Source: Atopomonas sediminilitoris | Lineage (GTDB): Bacteria > Pseudomonadota > Gammaproteobacteria > Pseudomonadales > Pseudomonadaceae | Length of the DNA stretch: 64,000 bases | Direction of reading: 5' to 3' | Assembly: GCF_022601735.1 (NCBI RefSeq) | Contig: NZ_JAKUMM010000005.1 | Location: 288,957 to 352,956 of the forward strand | Part shown: positions 25,216 through 34,005 of the stretch, piece by piece | How the letters are laid out: every line of letters begins with the position of its first letter | Position numbering within the stretch: position 1 is the first letter of the stretch | Program-made: the position numbers and the translations under genes | Notes under the pieces: generated by a model | What the model was told of the DNA's origin: nothing | Seen by the model: only the letters and a program-made list of their open reading frames with translations | Database searches by the model: none

Positions 25216-25539
25216 TTAAGGAGCAAGCAGTTGTAACTGCGTGAGCTCACACACTTGGGGCGCGGTGACTTTGTAGGTGATGTTGGCGCTGACTTGGGTG
25301 GCCTGAGCGCTCAGTGCCATGCTCAAAAGTGCGCGGCCTTGCTCGCTGGTGATGCTGGGTAAGCGAATAATGTTAAAACCGCATTCGCTAGAACTACCCG
25401 CTGGGCTGGCAAGCACATACGCAGTATTTGCCAGTTCAGTATTGAGCCCCACGATAGTTACTTTGGCTTTGTCAATTTGTTGCGCCTGTGCATTGAGCGC
25501 CAGTGCAGCCGTAGCCAGTATTAAGCCTATCCGCAGCAT
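25216..25539 (-). CDS. Small secreted protein with two cysteines
   Basis: The 107-residue protein starts at MLRIGLILATAAL (ATG 25539, AAGGAAA upstream). Its signal peptide is cut after A-L-N-A-Q-A. The mature part has two Cys (S-E-C-G and Q-V-C-E) and ends L-L-A-P. It resembles the 24815-25126 product in size, cysteine spacing and the terminal 'AP', so a local duplication with divergence is likely. Function is unknown. Location downstream of an RHS toxin-immunity pair makes an accessory role conceivable, but that is only context. Confidence 0.7.
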   Translation of the reverse strand: MLRIGLILATAALALNAQAQQIDKAKVTIVGLNTELANTAYVLASPAGSSSECGFNIIRLPSITSEQGRALLSMALSAQATQVSANITYKVTAPQVCELTQLQLLAP

Positions 25540-25841
25540 GGTGTGTTTCCTTTCCTTTGTTGAGTGATGCAGTGTTTGCTCTGTGCAATAACCGCTGATC
25601 AATGCCAGTCTTCGTTAAATATGTAAATCCGCTGTGGCAACGAGGCTCTGCTCCTGTTTACAGCCGCGTCACGCCAAGGCCAAACGTAGGGCGGGTTAGC
25701 CAAAGGCGTAACCCGCCGGGCAATGGTGCAGTTCACGCAATAGTCACGTTATGCACCCCATCAATCACGCCCTGCGTATTGCGAGAACAAAGTCTGCGCG
25801 GGTCAAATGCCCCGTCCTACATGGCTGAGGTTTCGTCGTAG
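25540..25841. repeat. Gene-free stretch holding a REPIN-like inverted pair of REP palindromes
   Basis: The 300-base gap between the small secreted protein and the pentapeptide gene has no credible gene. One unit at 25686-25718 contains GGCGGGTTA paired with TAACCCGCC around a small GCC-AAA-GGC loop, preceded by GTAGG. A second unit near 25792-25824 is inverted and degenerate (read on the minus strand: CATGTAGGACGGGG, then GACCCGCG). Between them CGCAATA (25736) and TATTGCG (25777) pair again. The 'GTAGGGCGGGTTA' core is a common bacterial extragenic palindrome mobilised by RAYT transposases; none is encoded here. Confidence 0.65.
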
Positions 25842-26432
25842 TTAATCAATCCCCGTAACGCGCTGCATGACTGTTTTACTGAAGTCAGCTCCTTCAATCA
25901 TGCACTTTTCAAAGCGCGACCCAGCAAGAGAGCCCGATCCAAACTTACATTCAACAATCCGGCATTCCACAAATCTGGAGTCGTAAAAAGACGCTTTGCG
26001 CAAATTGGTTTTTTCAAATACGCATCGTTCAAAAAACAATCCCGTCCCGCGAACATTGGTCATGTTGGCCAACGAAAAAACACAGTTAACAAACCTTCCA
26101 CGCAATATAGAATTGGACAAATTTGCCTGAGTGAAGTCGCAGTTCACAAATTGATTGCCTAGATTTCCCTCAAGGCGACAAGCCTTGAACCAGCAGTCTG
26201 ATACCTCCGCTGCGAACTGCCCAGCGACCATTAATGCATCAGAGAAATCTACCGACGAAATAGATATTTTGTGCAGGGACTCTTCAATACGCACTCCTCG
26301 AAAGTCGCACAAGGAGTCGTTGGTCAAACCGAAGGGGCTTTGGCATGACGCCCCCGACAGTAAAGCACGCAGGCTGCCAGCCTGCAAACGGGCGTCCCAG
26401 CGGCTAATTAAGGAATCGGTCATGCTATCCAT
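25842..26432 (-). CDS. Pentapeptide-repeat protein, candidate immunity protein
   Basis: The 196-residue protein's central and C-terminal parts follow the A(N/D)L-x-x / C-x-F-x-x pentapeptide rhythm (for example N-C-D-F-T-Q-A-N-L-S-N-S, C-V-F-E-K-T-N-L-R-K-A-S-F). This gives a right-handed beta helix of roughly seven coils, capped by an N-terminal segment without repeats. The start ATG overlaps the stop of the RHS toxin gene as TGATG (a GTG four bases earlier is an alternative), so the two proteins are made in coupled fashion. Immunity genes of polymorphic toxins typically sit exactly here, and this stretch is visibly AT-richer than its surroundings. The immunity role is inferred from position, not from a recognised immunity family. 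Confidence 0.75.
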   Translation of the reverse strand: MDSMTDSLISRWDARLQAGSLRALLSGASCQSPFGLTNDSLCDFRGVRIEESLHKISISSVDFSDALMVAGQFAAEVSDCWFKACRLEGNLGNQFVNCDFTQANLSNSILRGRFVNCVFSLANMTNVRGTGLFFERCVFEKTNLRKASFYDSRFVECRIVECKFGSGSLAGSRFEKCMIEGADFSKTVMQRVTGID

Positions 26433-29400
26433 CACGGCACAGTTACGTTGATCATGTACGGGGCTTGCTGAGGCGTACCATACTTAAAAATCTTCGAGGC
26501 AGAGCCTGGCGTGGTGAAATCAATGATTCCGAAACTTCGGCCAGGAGTCCTAATCTGGATGTCTGGGCGCAAAATTGAACCACTTGAACTGCGCACATTC
26601 AGCAAGCTGCCACGATTAAATTCAACCATATAACCGTTGTCAATCGCTTCGGTAACGTATCGATTATTCAACAGAAGTCTCTCTGACTCTTGGTGCAGCG
26701 CATTTCGGCGCGCAAGGAACTCGAAGTTACCGCCAGTATCTCGGACGTTTTGGTATATCTGGCCCCAGCGAGTTTCGTAGCTACCCGAATCAAGAATTCT
26801 GTTTGCTTGGCTCAGTGCCCCTTGCGCCTCCTCTGCAATGCGAGTGACGGTTTGGTTGCCTCGAATACCTCTACCGACGCTACTGATTTCAGCCGTTGCA
26901 CTTTTTGTAACTGTTGACCTTGTTAAACCAAACACGGCCCCACTGCCTAAGGCTATCTCAGCAACCATCAATGTGCCCAAGTTGAAGCTTTCTGTATATA
27001 AAGCGCCCCTTAAACCATGCTGTGCGACACTACCAACAGCCATACTGACGCCTGACACTTCAAGAGCGAAAGGTAGAGTTAAAGGAGCTAGTGTCGCACC
27101 TAATACATATTTCTCCTTGCCAGACGGGATGAATCCACTATATGCGGAGCTAGTGTCCATGCCTCCAAAGTGGCGCCCCATGCCGGAAGTTCCATATGAA
27201 AAATCAAAATCATTTTCAATGAAGGATAAGAAATACCCCGTCGGATCCACCCCAATAAACGGCGAATTAAACCCATACGCATAACGATTAAAGAACTGCG
27301 CATTAGCGGTGTCTTGATAAACGATATCGGCACTTAAGAAGCGCCCCAGCGCGGGGTCGTAGGCGCGGCCGTTCATGTGGATCAGGCCGCTTTCCGCTAG
27401 GTGTTCGTGGTCGGTAAAGCCGCGGCGGGTGGTGAGCAGGGCCGCTGGGGTGTTGCTCCAGTCGGCGCCGCGCACGCCGCCGAAGGGGGCGTAGCTGCGT
27501 TTTTCCAGCAGGGCGCCGTTGGCGTCGGTGACGGTCTCCAGAGAGCCCAGCTGATCTTGCAGCTGGTAGTTGAGGCGCAACTGGTTACTGCTCGGGTCGC
27601 GCTGCACTTGCAGGTAGCCGTCGATATAGCTGTTTTGCCAGCGTTTGCCGTTATCGAGAATCTCTTCGAAGCGGCCTTCGTCCAAGTACACGGTGATGCG
27701 CTGCGGGCTGACCTGCAGGAAGCGACGGCGCTCGGGGTCGTACTGAAAGTCGCTGTGCTGGCCGTTGTGGGTAATGCGCAGCGGCTTGTCGTACAGGCTG
27801 TAGCTAACTTGCCGGTTTGGCGCGGTGATTTGGTTGCCGCGGCTGTCGTAGCAGTAGTAGCCCGCCGTGCTTTTCAGTACCGCATGTGGGCCGGGAGGTG
27901 TGTTGGCCCCTTGCGCCGCACAGTGGCTTTGCCCGGCGGCATCGTACTGGCCGTAATCCAGCTGGGTGAACTGCGGGTTTTGCAGCAGGTTGCCGAGGTT
28001 GTCGTAGCGGTAGGTGTCGCTCAGGGTTTCACTGCCCAATACGCGGGTGCTGCTGGTGAGGCGCTGCAGCAGGTCGTATTGGAAGCTTTCCGTTAAGCCA
28101 CGGGCATCGCTTCGGCTGAGCAGCACGCCGTTTTGGCCGTATTGATAGCTGAGGTGTTGTACCGGGCCTGCTTGGGTGCCGCTGATGATTTGTTTCAGCC
28201 AGCCGGTGTCGTCGTCGTAGGTTTTTTCGCTAACGATGCCGTTGCCGTAGGCAATACGGGTGGCTTGGCCGCGCGCGTTTTGCGCGAGGATTTGCCGCAG
28301 GGGCTTGCTGTCGGCGTGGTTGCTCTCGCCTGCGAGATAGCCGTAGCCGTTGTAGTGCTTGGTGTAACGGAAGCCACTGGCGTCTTGTACCGTGCTGGGC
28401 CGGCTAAAACCGTCGTATACCTGCCCATCGTTGTAGGTGAGCACTTGGTCATTGGCGCGGATGCTGGTTTGGCGCATCTGCAGACGGCTGAGCTGGTCAT
28501 AGCTATAGACCTGCAAGAAGCTTTGGTTGTGCTTGCCCATGGCCGAGAGCAGGCCGATGCCATTGGCGGCTTGGTCGTACTGCCACGTGGAGGCGTCTTG
28601 CACGCTGCCATCGCCGGCTAGGTCTTCCCGCGTGGTGAGGCGACTGAGTGGGTCGTATTGGTTGACGATTTTGCTGCCATCGCTGGCCACGGTTTCGCGT
28701 AATTCACCAAAGGCGTTGTAGTGGTAACGCTGCAGGCCGCTGTTGGGGTCGCTGAGGGTGATGCGGTTGCCGGCTAGGTCGTAGCTCATCTGCACTTGAG
28801 TGCGTGGATCAGCGTTGATTTCGACACGGGCTAGGTTGCCGTCGGCATCGTATTGGTAGCGGGTTTGGTTGGCTTCGGCGCTGCCGGCAGCATTCACGCT
28901 GAGCACCAACTGGCCGAGGGCGTTGTTTTCGCGACGCTCTACGCGGGTTTTGCGCCCGTGTTCTTCGTAGCTGAGGCTGTATTGCCGCCAAGTGCCGCCG
29001 GTGCTGTTGGCGCCGTAGTCGAAATTTAATGTGGCGCCGCCGGGCAGCTGGCGCTGACGTGGACGGTCTTGGTTATCCCAAACAGTCACCAGCGGCGTGG
29101 GCGTTTGTACATAGGGCTCGGTGGTGCGGGTGATGCGGCCTAGGGCGTCGTAGGTTTGGTCCACTTTGACCCAATTGCCGTCGAAGCTCTGGTGGCGGGT
29201 CTGCAGGGTGCGGCCTAGCTGGTCGAGGTACTGCCACTGCTCCGGCGCGCCCTGTTGGTCGCCATTGCTGTTGGTGGTGCGTTGCTGCACGGCCAGTTTG
29301 GCTCCCGCCGCGCAAACCACCGCGCCTTGCCCACAGATTTTGTAGGCGGTGGTGTGCAGACTGCCGTCGGGGTTGAGGGTGCTGATTGCCCGGCCAAAGG

Positions 29401-32400
29401 CATCATAACGATTGGTGGTAGTTAGGCCGTTGGCATCGGCGCTGGTCAGCACTTGCCCGGTGGCACGATCGTAGGTTGTGCGCAGGGTATGGTTGAGCGG
29501 GTTCTTAACCGTTTGTGGCCACGGGCCTTGGTAGTCGCTCAGGGTGGTGGTGCGGGCGGGCAGGCCGGCTGCACTCTGTGTGCTGCTGGTTAGGCGGCCT
29601 TGGCCATCGTAGGTAAAGCTGGTTTGTAACGCATTGTCTGCCTCGCCTTGGTATTGGGTCTGGCTTGCTACAGCGAGGGTGCCCGGTTTGGCTTGGTAGG
29701 TATGCGTGCGAGTCCGGGCGACGCCGTTGGCGCTGCTGGTATGGGTTTCTTGGCGTAAAAAGCCAATTAGCCAATCGGCGCTGTCGTTTTGGTACTGCCG
29801 GGTTACGGTTACCGTGCGTTGCGGACTGCCCAGCCCTGCTGCTGTGGCAGCGGTTTTCTCGATAGTGCTGGTGAGCGTGCCGTAATCGGTATCGTATTCA
29901 TAAGCGGTACTCTGTGCGGCAACAGCTACACCCGCTTCAAATTGCTCGTTAACGGCATTGGCCAGATAGGGGAAAAACACCTTGCCAGCCACGCGTTGCT
30001 TATCGGCCCAGGTATTGGTGACCCGCAGGTTGAGTTTGTCGGCCAGGTATTGCTCTTCTTGCTTGAGCGCGCCGATATATGGGAAATCTTGGCGCAGCTG
30101 CCGCACAACCCGGCTCTCACGGGCCTGATCCTGTACTTCGATACTGGCGAAGCCCAAGAAGCCGCGCCCTTGGCGATTGAGCTTAGCGCCTTGATAGCGA
30201 TAGCTTTGGGTGCGCGTGCCGCCTACGCCGTCACTGCTGAGCAGTTGCTTAACCACCGGCTTAGGCGCGCGATAGGCGACATCAGGGTATATCGCATCAT
30301 TCGCTGCCGTTGCCACGCTGGTGTCGTGGAGGGTGGTGTACGCATAAGACACCACGTTGCCAGCGCCGTTATCGACTTTGCTGAGTAGTTCAGGAAGGTC
30401 GCGCGACTGGGTGTAAAGGTGCCATTTGTCGCCGGAGTAATATGTTGTCGCAGCATTGAGTGTCGTAAAAACAGGCGTGCCAACAATAATGCTGTCTGCC
30501 CCGCTGCCGGTGAAGTTGCCGATGTAATACATCGCAGGGTCACCATGCATCCCGTCGGGGTTATAGGCACAGGTTCCTGCATATATGAGATCTAGCATGC
30601 TTCTGAATGCAGCTTTTGCGGCTGGATCGGTTATTTTAGATATAAAACTATTAAACTGGTTTATTTGCGTTTGGCAGCTGGCGCTGAGTTTAGAGAAGTC
30701 ATTGACGAACATGCGGCTTGTGCTGATGCCAAGCGGGGAGGCTGTAAGCTGTTCGTTATTGAAGCTCAGTCTTAAGTAGCGACTGTCTTTGGCTGTGTAA
30801 ATGATTTCTTGTCGTCCGTCACCGTTTAAGTCCGCTGCCTTGGCTGGGTAGTCGCCTTCCGATGAACGATATTTAAAAGAGGGTAATACTTCTGAAGCGT
30901 CAAAGCTGGTGGGTACTTTTTTGAACAGGTTGGCCGATAGTGTGCCACCCGTATTTAGCATGACAGAAATTTTATTACTGGCATCCGGCACAATGAAGTC
31001 CTGCAGGCCGTCGCCGTTTAAATCTGCCCCTGCGCTGCGATTAAGGGCAATGCCTAAGTTAACTAAAGCGTTAGGGCTGGTTGTGGTGTTCTCACGAATA
31101 ACAGCTGCATGCAGATGGCTTGCCTTGTTGGTAGTTATTTGTGCGCCGCCTGCAGGGTCACTGCCTAGTGAACCAATCCATGGGTAGTCTTGGGTGGTAA
31201 AGCCTGATAATGCCGGCTTGTTTGTGAAATTAAACGCCCCTGCGGTGCTGGTGCTAACAAAGGCAGTCCATTGCCCATTAAACGGCAGGATCAAGTCTGT
31301 TCGGCCGTCATTGTTGATATCTGTTGACGTGCCTTTTAGAAATAAGCCGTTAGCATTGCTGATAGTATAACTGGCCATCATGCTCAAGGCGGGAGCTTGC
31401 CATTGGCCCGTAATTGGCTTTATGCCAGCTTCGCTAGCCATCAGCCATTGCATGGTCCAGTACTGTGTTGAGCCAACGTTGCTTTGGCTAATTAACTTTA
31501 GAAAGTAAACCTCGTCTTTGCCATCGCCATCGAAATCGGCCTTGTCTGCGGAAAAGGTCAACAGTGGCTCTTTGTATATTGTCTTTTGCGTATAGCTACC
31601 GTCTTTTTTGAATATGTTTACGGTATGGATGTAGTTGCCTATTTGGCCTCGAGAGCCTACCTCCATCGTGGTAGTAAACATGTCGTCGATGCCGTCGCCA
31701 TTCCAGTCCAGCGAAAACATGCTGGGGTTGGCCATTTTTCGGGTCATTCCACCCAAGGTATCTGTAAATGGCTTGGCTGGCTGTAGTTGCGTGTTTGCAT
31801 CTGAGTAATCAAATGTTACAGGCGCAATGCAGGACTTATCGTTGTTGATCCACGCGCATGATTGAATATGCTTTAGTATATGCTGTTGACTATTAAGGGT
31901 GGATGCGCCGTAGCCCAGTGTTACATTGGAAAGACGTTGTGAGCCAGCATTAACGTCAATGGTTTTTAATAGTTTGGTTGACTCGCTAAAGCCGCCGCCA
32001 AAGTATTTGGGCAGCTTTTCGGTGCCATCGGCATAGGTGAATTTGATTTCGATGTCGGCATAGCGGATTTCGCTGGGCACTAAGCTGCTGGCCGATTCTT
32101 CGTAACTATATTTAATGTTATTGCCAAAGCGATCACTGGCTGTATTGATGCCCCAAAGGTATTCCGCAACTTTGCCTTGGCTGCGAATACTGGCGGTTGC
32201 GCCGCCGTACTCAATGATTTGGCCGCTTTGGGTTTTAACCTCAAAGATTGGATTGTTGGCTGTGCCTTTTTGGGTGATGCGGCTAAAGCTGTCTAGCTCG
32301 GTGTAATAAACGCTTCCTGGCTGCAAATATTGGCCGCTTGCCAGTTGCAGGCGCATGCCATCGAGGCATAGACGATCCGAGCTTGCTAGGGCAATCGGAG

Positions 32401-33298
32401 CATAGGCTCCATCTTGAGCGATGGTTTTTGCGCAGCGGTAGATAGCTGAAATACCGCTTAGTGCCCAAGCGCGCCCGACGAGGCTCGGTTCGTTGTTGCC
32501 AATATAGTTAATGCTTAATTGCGGTGTGAGGCCGTTAATGCCCTCTGGCAAAGACATCGGGTAGCCGTATTGCGCATCACCGCTGGCAGAAACCCCGGCG
32601 GCAGGCAAAGCAAGGTTTAGCGCCGAAAAACTTTGTGGGCTGTCGTCAAGCCGACCTGGTGTAGATGGATTGCTGGGCGTCGTCGGAGTATCAGATTGTG
32701 CGACAAGCTCGCCATTGATTAGGGAAAAGCTTTTTTGCCCTTGAGTTGGATGCTTGATGCGCAGGTCGAGTTTGCCGTCGGCGTTCCAGTCACCTTGCGT
32801 GACGGTCACGCCATTGCTGGCAGCCAGCTCTATGCCTAGCCCCTGCGCGCTTTGCGTTGCAAGCAGTCCTTGGCTTTGTGGGTTGCCACTGACAATGAGT
32901 AAATCACTGCCTGCTTGCTGTGGCTGCATGATTAGGTCGGCCAAACCATCGCCATTCACATCGCCAGTCTGCAACTGATACGCCAATGGCTGCCAGTTGA
33001 CCTTGTTGAGCTCGCTTAATGGTGGGTTGTAGAGATGGCTGTAGCCCGCGCCATTCTTTAGTAGCACCACTGGCGGAAAGGGTGCTTTGAGAGGAATTGC
33101 TGCGGGTAACTCAAGGCCGATCAGGGCAAAACCGTCACGTGGCTTTAAGTAGATGTCGGGCTGACCATCGCCGTTGTAGTCCCCGGTTAATGCTTGAACG
33201 CGGGCAGTATTCCATTGCGCAGCATAACTTGGCGTGGAAAGGGCAAATGTGGCGGTGGCGAGAATAGGCAGCGCCAGACGCAGAGCGTGACGGTTCAT
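26432..33298 (-). CDS. SpvB/TcB-like FG-GAP and RHS-repeat polymorphic toxin
   Basis: The 2288-residue protein has a Sec signal peptide (LALPILATATFALSTPSYAA). FG-GAP/VCBS Asp-rich repeats follow (DYNGDGQPDIYL, DVNGDGLADLIM, DWNADGKLDLRI at about 40-180). A SpvB/TcaC N-terminal-like domain (about 235-480; Y-G-Y-P-M-S-L-P-E-G-I-N-G-L-T-P) is followed by more FG-GAP repeats (DWNGDGIDDMF, DLNGDGLQDFIV, DLNGDGRQEIIY; about 520-850). YD/RHS repeats (about 1200-2000) end in the RHS-associated core L-G-R-F-L-S-A-D ... N-R-Y-A-Y-G-F-N-S-P. The core closes with V-D-P-T-G-Y near residue 2018, where RHS and Tc proteins cleave themselves. The last 270 residues are variable and end with R-P-D-I-Q-I ... 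G-I-I-D-F-T-T-P-G, a pattern like PD-(D/E)xK-type nucleases. Architecture resembles Tc-toxin B/C cages but with a Sec signal and no TcA nearby. Start ATG 33298 follows AAGGGA. Confidence 0.88.
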   Translation of the reverse strand: MNRHALRLALPILATATFALSTPSYAAQWNTARVQALTGDYNGDGQPDIYLKPRDGFALIGLELPAAIPLKAPFPPVVLLKNGAGYSHLYNPPLSELNKVNWQPLAYQLQTGDVNGDGLADLIMQPQQAGSDLLIVSGNPQSQGLLATQSAQGLGIELAASNGVTVTQGDWNADGKLDLRIKHPTQGQKSFSLINGELVAQSDTPTTPSNPSTPGRLDDSPQSFSALNLALPAAGVSASGDAQYGYPMSLPEGINGLTPQLSINYIGNNEPSLVGRAWALSGISAIYRCAKTIAQDGAYAPIALASSDRLCLDGMRLQLASGQYLQPGSVYYTELDSFSRITQKGTANNPIFEVKTQSGQIIEYGGATASIRSQGKVAEYLWGINTASDRFGNNIKYSYEESASSLVPSEIRYADIEIKFTYADGTEKLPKYFGGGFSESTKLLKTIDVNAGSQRLSNVTLGYGASTLNSQQHILKHIQSCAWINNDKSCIAPVTFDYSDANTQLQPAKPFTDTLGGMTRKMANPSMFSLDWNGDGIDDMFTTTMEVGSRGQIGNYIHTVNIFKKDGSYTQKTIYKEPLLTFSADKADFDGDGKDEVYFLKLISQSNVGSTQYWTMQWLMASEAGIKPITGQWQAPALSMMASYTISNANGLFLKGTSTDINNDGRTDLILPFNGQWTAFVSTSTAGAFNFTNKPALSGFTTQDYPWIGSLGSDPAGGAQITTNKASHLHAAVIRENTTTSPNALVNLGIALNRSAGADLNGDGLQDFIVPDASNKISVMLNTGGTLSANLFKKVPTSFDASEVLPSFKYRSSEGDYPAKAADLNGDGRQEIIYTAKDSRYLRLSFNNEQLTASPLGISTSRMFVNDFSKLSASCQTQINQFNSFISKITDPAAKAAFRSMLDLIYAGTCAYNPDGMHGDPAMYYIGNFTGSGADSIIVGTPVFTTLNAATTYYSGDKWHLYTQSRDLPELLSKVDNGAGNVVSYAYTTLHDTSVATAANDAIYPDVAYRAPKPVVKQLLSSDGVGGTRTQSYRYQGAKLNRQGRGFLGFASIEVQDQARESRVVRQLRQDFPYIGALKQEEQYLADKLNLRVTNTWADKQRVAGKVFFPYLANAVNEQFEAGVAVAAQSTAYEYDTDYGTLTSTIEKTAATAAGLGSPQRTVTVTRQYQNDSADWLIGFLRQETHTSSANGVARTRTHTYQAKPGTLAVASQTQYQGEADNALQTSFTYDGQGRLTSSTQSAAGLPARTTTLSDYQGPWPQTVKNPLNHTLRTTYDRATGQVLTSADANGLTTTNRYDAFGRAISTLNPDGSLHTTAYKICGQGAVVCAAGAKLAVQQRTTNSNGDQQGAPEQWQYLDQLGRTLQTRHQSFDGNWVKVDQTYDALGRITRTTEPYVQTPTPLVTVWDNQDRPRQRQLPGGATLNFDYGANSTGGTWRQYSLSYEEHGRKTRVERRENNALGQLVLSVNAAGSAEANQTRYQYDADGNLARVEINADPRTQVQMSYDLAGNRITLSDPNSGLQRYHYNAFGELRETVASDGSKIVNQYDPLSRLTTREDLAGDGSVQDASTWQYDQAANGIGLLSAMGKHNQSFLQVYSYDQLSRLQMRQTSIRANDQVLTYNDGQVYDGFSRPSTVQDASGFRYTKHYNGYGYLAGESNHADSKPLRQILAQNARGQATRIAYGNGIVSEKTYDDDTGWLKQIISGTQAGPVQHLSYQYGQNGVLLSRSDARGLTESFQYDLLQRLTSSTRVLGSETLSDTYRYDNLGNLLQNPQFTQLDYGQYDAAGQSHCAAQGANTPPGPHAVLKSTAGYYCYDSRGNQITAPNRQVSYSLYDKPLRITHNGQHSDFQYDPERRRFLQVSPQRITVYLDEGRFEEILDNGKRWQNSYIDGYLQVQRDPSSNQLRLNYQLQDQLGSLETVTDANGALLEKRSYAPFGGVRGADWSNTPAALLTTRRGFTDHEHLAESGLIHMNGRAYDPALGRFLSADIVYQDTANAQFFNRYAYGFNSPFIGVDPTGYFLSFIENDFDFSYGTSGMGRHFGGMDTSSAYSGFIPSGKEKYVLGATLAPLTLPFALEVSGVSMAVGSVAQHGLRGALYTESFNLGTLMVAEIALGSGAVFGLTRSTVTKSATAEISSVGRGIRGNQTVTRIAEEAQGALSQANRILDSGSYETRWGQIYQNVRDTGGNFEFLARRNALHQESERLLLNNRYVTEAIDNGYMVEFNRGSLLNVRSSSGSILRPDIQIRTPGRSFGIIDFTTPGSASKIFKYGTPQQAPYMINVTVP

Positions 33299-33432
33299 GC
33301 AGTCCCTTGCTTGAAAGTGGGTTATTTCGGGGTTTTAGCAATAAATGGAATGAAAGGCTATATGGTTATAGCAAAAAAGGCGGGGTCTAAATGTCGGCCA
33401 ATCCTTGGTTTGGCTGTTGGCTCTTTTATGGC

Positions 33433-33924
33433 TTAACGCAGCACCTGATTGCTTTTCGTGCAAAAGCGGTTGGCTTGTTGCACGGCGCTAAATTGCCCCA
33501 GATTTTGGCTGCAAGCGGCGAAGCTGTTAAAGGGCGTGAGGCTAAAACGCTGGCCTTCCACGTGCACAAGGTAGTTGCTGTTGTAATCACGCCGATCTTC
33601 CCACGGCGCTAATAGTTGTTGGCTGGTGGCGCAGCGGTATTGGATGTGGGCGGAAAAGCCTTTGATCAGGTCGCGGCGGAAAACATGGAAGTAGTGCGGC
33701 CAGTCGCCTTGTTGGCCGGAGCGCCATGCCTCGTTACAGGCATCCAGGCTCGGCACTTGTGGCTCGTGCAAGAAGATGCTGTAGCTCATGCTGCTGCCGT
33801 CCAGCTTGAGTTGGCCGATCAAGTAAATCGGTTCGGCGCGGTCGGCGGGGATTTCTTCGATGGCTTGGGCACTCAGGCTGCTGGTTAGCATGAGTAAGGC
33901 GAGCAAGGCGTGGCGAGTGAGCAT
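33433..33924 (-). CDS. Secreted protein of unknown function
   Basis: The 163-residue protein has a signal peptide (HALLALLMLTSSLSAQA) and a mature part with four Cys (DACNEAW, QYRCATS, AACSQN, RFCTKS), suggesting disulfides. No known family is recognised. It sits upstream of the RHS gene on the same strand, separated by 134 bases; whether it belongs to the toxin locus is unclear. A weak AAGAAG site precedes ATG 33924. Confidence 0.65.
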   Translation of the reverse strand: MLTRHALLALLMLTSSLSAQAIEEIPADRAEPIYLIGQLKLDGSSMSYSIFLHEPQVPSLDACNEAWRSGQQGDWPHYFHVFRRDLIKGFSAHIQYRCATSQQLLAPWEDRRDYNSNYLVHVEGQRFSLTPFNSFAACSQNLGQFSAVQQANRFCTKSNQVLR

Positions 33925-34005
33925 AGACGGCTTCTTCTTATTAGGGTGGGTCGTGTGGGTAAGCCTATCAGAAGGCGGTGCCGGCGCCTGTGAAAGCCTT
34001 GGCGC

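Noticed and set aside
27401..30388. Several open frames of 80-230 codons on the plus strand
   Set aside because: They lie antisense to the YD/RHS repeats, are valine/alanine-rich without domain features, and mirror the repeat periodicity of the real gene.
28000..33200. Regular repeats that might suggest a CRISPR array
   Set aside because: The periodicity belongs to FG-GAP and YD protein repeats in one continuous reading frame; no short identical direct repeats with unique spacers exist in the window.
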